Source of the DNA: an uncultured Litorilinea sp.
GTDB taxonomy: Bacteria > Chloroflexota > Anaerolineae > Caldilineales > Caldilineaceae
DNA length: 5,070 nt
Assembly (NCBI GenBank): GCA_946885925.1
Contig: CAMPHP010000323.1
Location: 1-5,070, forward strand
Direction: 5' to 3'
The notes beneath the pieces were generated by a model. It was not told the DNA's origin and ran no database searches. It was given only the letters and a program-made list of their open reading frames with translations. Within the stretch, counting starts at the first letter, position 1, and each line of letters opens with the position of its first letter. The translations under genes and the position numbers were made by a program. Positions 1-5,070 of the stretch are shown here, one piece after another.

Positions 1-81
1 CCCCTGCAAGAAGCGCCTTCGGGTCAGCGCCATCTCTTGCAGGCACTCACGATATTTCTCAGGAACAATCTTGTTTGACAT
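1..81 (-). CDS. N-terminus of a probable Tat-exported protein (partial, cut by window edge)
   Basis: Only the first 27 codons are in the window. The start is the ATG at 81-79, preceded by a strong Shine-Dalgarno sequence (AGAAGGAG, 94-87) five bases away. Residues 20-26 read TRRRFLQ, which fits the twin-arginine consensus (S/T-R-R-x-F-L-K), so the product is probably exported folded through the Tat system. The hydrophobic core that should follow lies outside the window, so the call rests on the motif alone. An internal ATG at codon 17 would give a shorter n-region, but it has no comparable ribosome binding site. The gene follows the large exported-protein gene on the same strand, separated by the inverted-repeat element at 93-258. 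The reading frame stays open upstream of the chosen start to beyond base 255. The mature protein's function cannot be told; Tat substrates are often cofactor-binding oxidoreductases or binding proteins. Confidence is high for a gene start and moderate for Tat export. Confidence 0.75.
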   Translation of the reverse strand, partial: MSNKIVPEKYRECLQEMALTRRRFLQG

Positions 82-94
82 AGGATCTCCTTCT
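82..94 (-). promoter_or_regulatory. Ribosome binding site of the Tat-motif gene
   Basis: On the minus strand the bases read AGAAGGAGATCCT directly before the ATG at 81. AGAAGGAG is a near-perfect Shine-Dalgarno sequence with a 5-nt spacer, and it decides the start. Its first two bases (94-93) are also the last two bases of the inverted repeat at 93-258, so a folded stem in the mRNA would abut this site. Confidence 0.75.
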
Positions 95-258
95 AAACGG
101 CGATGTTCCCTATCCGGGCCGGAGTGCGTGGCAGGCGCTCCAGTTGATATCCCGGGTAAATGAGACTTTTTGCCTTCGGATCCAGGCGCAGCTACTTCAT
201 ACGGTTTGCATAGCATCTGCCAAAGTCCGGCCCGGTCTAGGGAATCGCCTATGTTTAG
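93..258. repeat. 166-bp imperfect inverted-repeat element (long hairpin, MITE-like)
   Basis: Two 42-nt arms (93-134 and 217-258) are imperfect reverse complements around an 82-nt centre. The paired blocks from outside in are: ctaaac 93-98 with gtttag 253-258; ggcgat 99-104 with atcgcc 244-249; tcccta 107-112 with taggga 238-243; ccgggccgga 114-123 with tccggcccgg 226-235; tggcag 129-134 with ctgcca 217-222. That is 34 pairs, interrupted by small bulges or internal loops. The right arm overlaps the last codons of the large gene, including its TAA stop (257-255), and the left arm touches the next gene's Shine-Dalgarno sequence. There is no T-run after the stem as a classic terminator would have. 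The centre holds no transposase and no feature I recognise. It could be a non-autonomous transposon remnant (a TA dinucleotide lies near both ends, 94-95 and 256-257), a dispersed intergenic palindrome family, or an mRNA structure separating or controlling the two genes. The pairing is directly visible; its nature is inference. Confidence 0.8.
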
Positions 259-3200
259 TAGGAATCCACCAACTTGACCAACCGGCCTTGGGCACGCAGC
301 CCCACGTAGACCTGATTGCTGCTGCTATCAATGGCAAGGGCAAAGGGATCTTCACCCAACGCCACCGTTCCCACCACCCCCAGCGTTCCACCTTCAATCA
401 CCGACAGCGAGCGTGCGCCGGTATTGACATTAAACACGTTGCCTGTGGTCGCGTTTAGCGCCAGCGCAGAGCCACCCACATCGGGCGAACCAACGTTGCC
501 GCCACTTGGAATCGCTTGCGTGCTCAAACGGCCCCATGCACTGGCATCCTTTGGCTCCCACACATCCAAGAACCAATTGCTTTGACCATTGGCATAAACC
601 ACAAAGAGGCGATTGCTATTGGGCGCATAGGTAAGCTCGAAGAGCTGCCGCCCGTCATCAAACTGTGGCCCCAGGAAGGATTGCCATGCCCCATTGACCT
701 GGCGCAACATCGTCATGCTGGCAGAATCGCGGTGGCTGATAAAGATACGCTGATTGACACCATCGGCAGCAATGCCAAATGGCCCGGAGCCACCGCTGCT
801 AATGTCCTGCACCAAATCCAGCCCATTGATCACAGCCACTCGGCTGCCACCCCGCACCAGCACAAAGACCGTGTCAGTTCCAGGCAGATACTCGATGAGC
901 GACGGATTCGTGCCCACTGGGATTGTCTTGAGCAAGGCCAAAGTACTGCCGTCATAGATGCGTACATCGCCACTGGCGAAGTTGCTAACATAGACGCGAT
1001 TGCTCTGTTCATTCACCGCAATACCCCACGGCTGTGTCCCTGTCGCCGTGCGGGTCAAGACCTCTGTTGTTACAGGGTTGAGCAGCAACAACTCATCTGG
1101 ATTGCGTGCGACCACATAGAGCCGATCTTGCGCCTGGTTGGTTGCCATCGCCTTGATCTCGTTGGCAATATCACAACCATCTGGTGGCAGGCAAGGCAGC
1201 GGCGGTTGCGCCTTCAGGATTAGGGGCAGATAGAGAAGTGGCACAATCACCTGCACCGAATCTGTATCGGTGACAACCGTGCCAAACGCATCCACTGCCG
1301 TCACAACTGCCACATTGGTTGTGGTTCGGGTGATCGTGCGTGTACAGGTGTAGCTCCACACCTCGGACAGACCCAAGAGGCCATCGTTACCGGCATCCCC
1401 ATTCACCGGCCCCACGCCACATTGGTTGTCAATCAACGCCACGTTCGTTAACACTTCTGTGCCGCTGTTCTGGACGGTAAAGGTGTAGACCACCGTAGTA
1501 TTACGAGGCACAAAAGGTTGGCTCACGCTCTTCTCGAGATCAATGGATGGAGTCACAACGCCGAAATAGTGACTTACATCGGTAGCTGTCACCACATCGC
1601 CATTTGCTGCAACACCTACAGCAGAACCCGTATTGCTATATTGCCCTGCCGCAGCAATACCATAGGCGTTGTAGATACGCACCTCACCAGCCTCGAAGAC
1701 CCCAGCAACTCCGCCATCACCTACAGTGAGCGTGGGGGTCACACCAGGCTCGCTATCGATTACCGAGAGAGAAGTGACACTAATCGTACCCGTATTGGTC
1801 ACAATGTAAGTCCATGTAACCGGATCGCCTCTTCGTATCAAGGGACCAGGCGCGCTGTTCGCATCTTGTCCATTCGTGGTCTTTAGGATTTCAAACGTGG
1901 GATCAAAATCCACAGGTGTTTCCACCTCGGGCCGTCGCTCTTCATCCCCTGCGCGTACTACCGCCACATTACGAACGCGGTCAATGTCCAGCGGCAATGG
2001 ATTGTCGATCAATACCGCAAAGGTCACGGTAAAGAGACCACGCACAGGCAACTCACCAAGCGTAATCCCCCCTTCATCCAAGGGGAAGGGCGTGCCAGTG
2101 CCATTGTCAGGTTGCGCTGTTGGGCCACTGCCCAGGTCTACGGTTGCACTGCTTAGCACATAGCTGGTGTTCAGCGGAACGGTATCACTCATCGTTACGC
2201 CCGGAATCGGCACACGAGCGGCATTGCGGATAATGACCGTATAGCGCAGGGTGTCCCCCGCATCAGCCTTGCCATCACCATCAATGTCCACAATGACCTC
2301 AGCAGCTTTACCAGCCTCAAAAGTGGCGGCAGGCGGTGCGGTTGTGCCCAAATCCAGGGCTGGTTCTGCCGGAGATGCAATATCCGGGTCTTGTCCCCAA
2401 GCCGCCGCTAACTTGGCGTTGACCATTTGGTTGGGTGCGGTTGGACAGACATAAAGCAGCGAGCCAGTCTGATTGCCATCAAGAGTATCAAAGACACGCG
2501 CAACCTCTAACTCAGTCAAGTTGAACAGTTGGTCATAGCGGAAGCCATTGGCATCAATCAAGGAGCCCTGGTTGTCGCCGTTGTGGTCTACACAGATTTG
2601 GAATGTGCCACCACCATCCACCGGAATCACCCAAACTGGACTGCTGTTCTCGCTGCTGTTAAAAGCGGGGTCATGCCCTGCCCCCCAGCCGATAAGCGTT
2701 TGCATGGTCAACTGCTCTTCAGGGATCATGGCGAAGCCCCAATCACCTTTGGAGTTAAACTGATCGGTCGAATCGACCGCAGCAATCGCCGCAAAGGGCC
2801 GCCCATCAGTGGAGGCAAAGCGCGCTCCCGACCCGGCAACAATGGGTATAGAAATGCCGCTCGTCGCCTGAATTACAGTATCCAATGTCGCGCCGCCAAA
2901 GCTGGTGCGTCTCACGGTCAGCGGTGTACTATCGGGGTTATACAAGAAGGCTGTCGTACCATTGACAGCACTGGCACTAACCGGGCTGTAATAGGTGCTG
3001 CTCCATTGCTCCTCAGGAAAAAGCACATACCAACGCCCTTCATAGGTATCCGCAATATCGCCCGTGATCATACCTACTTGCACCGGTGCGGAGGCTTGCA
3101 CCCTTGCCCCTTCTCGAATCGTGCCAGCAGTCAGATGGCTCTCCCCCTCATGCAACGTAACCACCTCGTCAAAAGTACCATCAGCGTCACCATCAACTTG

Positions 3201-3896
3201 CACAGTGGTATTGTCGTCGGTCGCCATGATCACCAACGCCGTGTACTCAAAAAGTGAAACTGAAGGCGTATCAACCCCTGCCGGAGCGCGAAAGGTTGTG
3301 CCCCATTCATCCACGGGATAGACTTCCAACGCCCCTGCAAGCAAAGTCCCTGCGCCCGAGTCCCAGGTAGCGCGGGTCACGGCAATTGAACGGCTTGCGC
3401 CAAATTTATCACCACCATCATAGTCAATCTCGCTCTGTCGCGTTGCTAAGCTGACATCTGAGTCCAGCACGATAATATTGTTTGGCCCAAGGTCATCTGT
3501 CATAAAGTGAGGCGGCGCGCCATTGGCATCGTTGCCATCGCCCCAAATTTCGGTTGTCGCTTGTGTTGGGTTGCTGATATCGATCTCAAAGCCATCTTCC
3601 CAGTGGTCGTAATAGATGATGGTCTCGTCGGCAATGACGGAGATCGAGATGTAGTTGAAGATCGGTTCAGTGATTGGGTCCGGGGAATTGCCAGGAAATA
3701 TCCCCTGTAAAGCGGCAAAGACATCGTCTTCTGGTACCGGTACATAGTAGATCTGTACAGGTGGAGGATTAGCGGCGAAAAGTGGAGCAGTGGACAGCAA
3801 GAGCCAAATCGCTAGCAAGGCTGGAAGGGCCAGCCATTGTCGGGGGCTTCTCTGTCCGCGCACATCGAAACGATCTAGGCGCAGTTTGGCGAACAT
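255..3896 (-). CDS. Large secreted DUF11-repeat protein with C-terminal seven-repeat beta-propeller
   Basis: 1213 residues. Residues 1-41 form a Sec signal peptide: basic n-region, hydrophobic core about 21-37, likely cleavage after LFA (39-41). Residues about 45-525 match a module I recall from many exported bacterial DUF11 proteins, with IIYYDHWEDG (93-102), IWGDGN (117-122), EWGTTF (197-202) and AWGQDPDIASP (499-509); its middle resembles the IgGFc-binding N-terminal fold. Three DUF11-like beta-sandwich repeats follow (about 530-660, 665-780, 783-880), with Asp-rich possible calcium loops at 537-548 and 833-845. PLLYLPLILK (886-895) is a Chloroflexota-type motif. Residues 914-1213 form seven YVTN/NHL-like repeats of 41-55 residues, the last only 29. 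Six cysteines fall in three close pairs (435/484, 826/851, 902/908) and none lie in the propeller. The start is fixed by AAAGGAG six bases upstream and by the signal peptide. Likely a surface or extracellular structural or adhesive protein; I see no catalytic motif. The stop codon lies in the inverted repeat at 93-258. Confidence 0.93.
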   Translation of the reverse strand: MFAKLRLDRFDVRGQRSPRQWLALPALLAIWLLLSTAPLFAANPPPVQIYYVPVPEDDVFAALQGIFPGNSPDPITEPIFNYISISVIADETIIYYDHWEDGFEIDISNPTQATTEIWGDGNDANGAPPHFMTDDLGPNNIIVLDSDVSLATRQSEIDYDGGDKFGASRSIAVTRATWDSGAGTLLAGALEVYPVDEWGTTFRAPAGVDTPSVSLFEYTALVIMATDDNTTVQVDGDADGTFDEVVTLHEGESHLTAGTIREGARVQASAPVQVGMITGDIADTYEGRWYVLFPEEQWSSTYYSPVSASAVNGTTAFLYNPDSTPLTVRRTSFGGATLDTVIQATSGISIPIVAGSGARFASTDGRPFAAIAAVDSTDQFNSKGDWGFAMIPEEQLTMQTLIGWGAGHDPAFNSSENSSPVWVIPVDGGGTFQICVDHNGDNQGSLIDANGFRYDQLFNLTELEVARVFDTLDGNQTGSLLYVCPTAPNQMVNAKLAAAWGQDPDIASPAEPALDLGTTAPPAATFEAGKAAEVIVDIDGDGKADAGDTLRYTVIIRNAARVPIPGVTMSDTVPLNTSYVLSSATVDLGSGPTAQPDNGTGTPFPLDEGGITLGELPVRGLFTVTFAVLIDNPLPLDIDRVRNVAVVRAGDEERRPEVETPVDFDPTFEILKTTNGQDANSAPGPLIRRGDPVTWTYIVTNTGTISVTSLSVIDSEPGVTPTLTVGDGGVAGVFEAGEVRIYNAYGIAAAGQYSNTGSAVGVAANGDVVTATDVSHYFGVVTPSIDLEKSVSQPFVPRNTTVVYTFTVQNSGTEVLTNVALIDNQCGVGPVNGDAGNDGLLGLSEVWSYTCTRTITRTTTNVAVVTAVDAFGTVVTDTDSVQVIVPLLYLPLILKAQPPLPCLPPDGCDIANEIKAMATNQAQDRLYVVARNPDELLLLNPVTTEVLTRTATGTQPWGIAVNEQSNRVYVSNFASGDVRIYDGSTLALLKTIPVGTNPSLIEYLPGTDTVFVLVRGGSRVAVINGLDLVQDISSGGSGPFGIAADGVNQRIFISHRDSASMTMLRQVNGAWQSFLGPQFDDGRQLFELTYAPNSNRLFVVYANGQSNWFLDVWEPKDASAWGRLSTQAIPSGGNVGSPDVGGSALALNATTGNVFNVNTGARSLSVIEGGTLGVVGTVALGEDPFALAIDSSSNQVYVGLRAQGRLVKLVDSY

Positions 3897-3902
3897 GCCG
3901 AT

Positions 3903-3909
3903 CTCCTTT
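3903..3909 (-). promoter_or_regulatory. Ribosome binding site of the large secreted-protein gene
   Basis: The minus strand reads AAAGGAG here, then six bases, then the ATG at 3896. It is a strong Shine-Dalgarno match and supports this start, which also gives a complete signal peptide. No convincing -35/-10 promoter pair could be picked in the 127-bp gap (3897-4023), although a gap of that size before a functionally different gene suggests an independent promoter. Confidence 0.75.
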
Positions 3910-3910
3910 G

Positions 3911-3929
3911 TCCGTCTTGTCTAGACGGA
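3911..3929. repeat. Small perfect inverted repeat in the 5' leader of the large gene
   Basis: tccgtct (3911-3917) and agacgga (3923-3929) are perfect 7-bp reverse complements around a 5-nt loop (tgtct), and they contain the palindrome gtctagac (3919-3926). On the transcript it would form a hairpin ending one base before the Shine-Dalgarno sequence of the large gene. It lacks a following U-run, so it is not a standard terminator for the epimerase gene. It could be an operator half-site pair or a leader hairpin affecting initiation or mRNA stability. With only seven pairs, chance is possible. Confidence 0.4.
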
Positions 3930-4023
3930 TTGGCACATACAACCCTCTCCAGCAATGAATAACTCGAAGAAGTCTATATGCGTCTGATGGATGGAATTGG
4001 AAGATGAGTAGCGACGTGTCTGT

Positions 4024-4800
4024 CTATGCTGTGGCTAACCAAGCTTGAACATGCCGCAGTACAGGAGCAAAATCACCGTCCACAGCACATTCAAAGCTAT
4101 ACCATCCATCGTAGCCGATCGTATGTAAAGCTGCAACCCCTGCACGAAAATCAATATGTCCAGTACCTGGCAACCTCCGGTTGTTATCAGCCAGGTGAAC
4201 ATGGCGGACCCACTTGCCCGCACGCACAATTGTGGCGACCAGATTTGCCTCAGTGATATTCATATTGTGAAAGTCCAACGCCAACCCCATCCACGGATTT
4301 GCGAATGCTTCACATACCTGCTGTACTGCCGCCACATCTCGCCAAAAGCGCCCTTCAAAGGCTGTCAGCGGTTCGAGAAAAACGGGTACATGGTGTAGTC
4401 GCGCCGCTTGATCCACCACCGCTAACGCCTGTGCCACCTGCTCAATCTCAGCCGGAGAAGGTGCCGGATAGGGTGGGAAAATGGGTAGTGGATCTTGTGG
4501 GCGATACTCTGGCGTCATCAGCACGCCACCACCCAACTCCCCAACTGCATGCATCGCCTCAACCAACCATGCTTCTTGGCCTGGTTGATAGAGTGCCAGC
4601 CCACCCAGAATCACCGAAGCAATTTCAAGTCCCACATTCCCCGCGGCCTGTCGCATCTCTGCTTGCCATGCACCCAAGTCCGCGCGCTCAAAGAGCAATG
4701 TCTCCACCCCAAGACAACCCGCCGCCGCAATCGCGGCACACTGAGCAGCAAGATCAGTTCCTGGAGCCACTCCTGTCAAGCAAGCAAAGCGCACGGGCAT
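4024..4800 (-). CDS. Sugar isomerase/epimerase, TIM-barrel (AP_endonuc_2 / ketose 3-epimerase-like)
   Basis: 258 residues, the usual length for this family. The family are cytoplasmic metal-dependent TIM barrels that isomerise or epimerise keto-sugars, inosose or hydroxypyruvate. Visible motifs: FLEPLTAFEGRF (141-152), LALDFHNMNI (173-182), HVHLADNNRRLPGTGHIDF (200-218) and GYDGWYSFE (229-237). E143, D176, H202 and E237 have the same spacings (33, 26, 35) as the four metal ligands I recall for D-psicose 3-epimerase (E150, D183, H209, E244), and E149 and R208 match its catalytic/substrate residues E156 and R215. The equivalent of its H186 is N179, with a histidine one residue earlier (H178). 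The ATG at 4800 lies 6 nt after the lipoyl gene's stop with only a weak AGG upstream, so it is probably translated by coupling. Substrate cannot be fixed; hydroxypyruvate isomerase is an alternative of equal length. Fold is high confidence, reaction class moderate. Confidence 0.9.
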   Translation of the reverse strand: MPVRFACLTGVAPGTDLAAQCAAIAAAGCLGVETLLFERADLGAWQAEMRQAAGNVGLEIASVILGGLALYQPGQEAWLVEAMHAVGELGGGVLMTPEYRPQDPLPIFPPYPAPSPAEIEQVAQALAVVDQAARLHHVPVFLEPLTAFEGRFWRDVAAVQQVCEAFANPWMGLALDFHNMNITEANLVATIVRAGKWVRHVHLADNNRRLPGTGHIDFRAGVAALHTIGYDGWYSFECAVDGDFAPVLRHVQAWLATA

Positions 4801-4806
4801 TGTGGC

Positions 4807-5046
4807 CTAATGTTCGATATAGGCGATGATCTCGCCCACCGGCACTTCAGCATCCACTCCATAGCGCACCTCCACCAAAGTCCCGCTCACGGGTGCTTCA
4901 ATGTAGGTGTCCACCTTCTCGGTCTCCACAGTCAGCAGCGCATCTCCGGCGGAGACTTCATCCCCCTCTTGGAAATGCCATTCAGTAATAATGCCCTCGG
5001 TCATAGTCATGCCATACTTGGGCATATAAATCGCTTCACGAGCCAT
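4807..5046 (-). CDS. Stand-alone lipoyl-carrier domain protein (E2-type biotinyl/lipoyl domain)
   Basis: 79 residues forming a single complete lipoyl domain (PF00364-type) and nothing else. MPKYGMTMTEG (8-18) is the typical first strand and turn of E2 lipoyl domains of pyruvate/acetoin dehydrogenase complexes. ETEKVDTYIEAPVSGTL (41-57) carries the modified lysine K44 in the E-T-x-K-V hairpin; a biotin carrier would normally show MKM. The second half-motif (PVGEIIAYIE, 69-78) closes the flattened barrel. A normal E2 continues with a subunit-binding domain and a catalytic acyltransferase core; here the frame ends at TAG (4809-4807), so this is a free-standing carrier domain. It probably swings acyl or aldehyde groups for a thiamine-dependent 2-oxoacid or acetoin dehydrogenase whose E1 subunits would lie upstream, outside the window (inference). 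The start is supported by GAGGG (5055-5051), 4 nt from the ATG. The epimerase follows after 6 nt, so the two are almost certainly co-transcribed. Confidence 0.92.
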   Translation of the reverse strand: MAREAIYMPKYGMTMTEGIITEWHFQEGDEVSAGDALLTVETEKVDTYIEAPVSGTLVEVRYGVDAEVPVGEIIAYIEH

Positions 5047-5049
5047 AAA

Positions 5050-5056
5050 TCCCTCA
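5050..5056 (-). promoter_or_regulatory. Ribosome binding site of the lipoyl-domain gene
   Basis: The minus strand reads TGAGGGA ending just three bases before the ATG at 5046. GAGGG is a reasonable Shine-Dalgarno core with a short spacer. Only 14 more bases are available upstream; they contain TGA (5067-5065) and TAG (5062-5060), either of which could end an upstream operon gene, but this cannot be settled from the window. Confidence 0.5.
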
Positions 5057-5070
5057 CGGCTATTTCACAT

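Noticed and set aside
93..258. Rho-independent terminator for the large gene
   Set aside because: The stem is strong but the loop is 82 nt and no T-run follows on the minus strand; the sequence goes straight into a Shine-Dalgarno sequence and ATG.
516..1223. 235-codon plus-strand open frame
   Set aside because: It lies wholly antisense to the propeller and linker part of the large gene, has no recognisable domain or convincing start, and reads like a codon-pattern shadow.
2250..2288. Dockerin or EF-hand domain suggested by DIDGDGKADAGD (residues 537-548)
   Set aside because: A single Asp-rich loop at the entry to a DUF11-like repeat, without the second duplicated segment of a dockerin; better seen as a possible calcium loop.
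2765..2779. Palindrome cggtcga-a-tcgaccg inside the large gene
   Set aside because: Seven-bp arms with a one-base centre, inside coding sequence for AVDSTD; a near-complete palindrome this short is expected by chance in several kilobases and has no associated site.
2529..3257. 242-codon plus-strand open frame
   Set aside because: Antisense to the conserved N-terminal module; no known motifs, and the minus-strand frame is clearly the real gene (signal peptide, domains, ribosome binding site).
3930..4023. Promoter for the large gene
   Set aside because: Several A/T-rich stretches resemble a -10 box (for example the minus-strand TATAGA near 3975), but none has a credible -35 at the right spacing, so no promoter is annotated.
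4299..4829. 176-codon plus-strand open frame
   Set aside because: Antisense to the epimerase and the 3' end of the lipoyl gene; proline/serine-rich low-complexity composition typical of a shadow frame.
4807..5046. Biotin carboxyl carrier protein
   Set aside because: The modified-lysine motif is ETEKV, not the MKM of biotin carriers, and the N-terminal MPKYGMTMTEG is typical of E2 lipoyl domains.
5057..5070. 3' end of an upstream operon gene
   Set aside because: TGA and TAG stops are present in two minus-strand frames, but 14 bases are too few to show which, if any, ends a real gene.

Overview
All genes I can support lie on the minus strand, so transcription runs from high to low coordinates. 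The window looks bacterial and, by inference, from the Chloroflexota (Anaerolineae/Caldilinea-like). The reasons are a large exported protein with DUF11-type repeats, the short hydrophobic motif PLLYLPLILK that is common in Chloroflexota extracellular proteins, a free-standing lipoyl domain, and mid-50s percent GC by eye. This placement rests on remembered family patterns, not on a search.

Layout in transcription order: (1) 5046-4807, a 79-residue stand-alone lipoyl-carrier domain; (2) 4800-4024, a 258-residue TIM-barrel sugar isomerase/epimerase starting 6 nt after the lipoyl gene stops, so almost certainly in the same operon; (3) a 127-bp gap with a small perfect hairpin next to a strong ribosome binding site; (4) 3896-255, a 1213-residue secreted protein with a signal peptide, a conserved N-terminal module of about 480 residues, three DUF11-like beta-sandwich repeats, the YLPLI motif and a C-terminal seven-repeat beta-propeller; (5) a 173-bp gap almost filled by a 166-bp imperfect inverted-repeat element (93-258), whose outer arm overlaps the stop codon of the large gene; (6) 81-1, the first 27 codons of a gene with a twin-arginine export motif, cut by the window edge.

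The first two genes look metabolic: the lipoyl domain would carry acyl intermediates for a 2-oxoacid or acetoin dehydrogenase-type complex whose other subunits should lie upstream, beyond base 5070. The epimerase would act on a keto-sugar or hydroxy-keto acid feeding that route. The large protein and the Tat-type protein are envelope or extracellular proteins. Nothing in the sequence ties them functionally to the metabolic pair beyond common orientation.

I see no RNA gene, CRISPR array, transposase or defence system. The least explained feature is the inverted-repeat element at 93-258: 34 base pairs in five blocks, sitting between a stop codon and the next gene's Shine-Dalgarno sequence.
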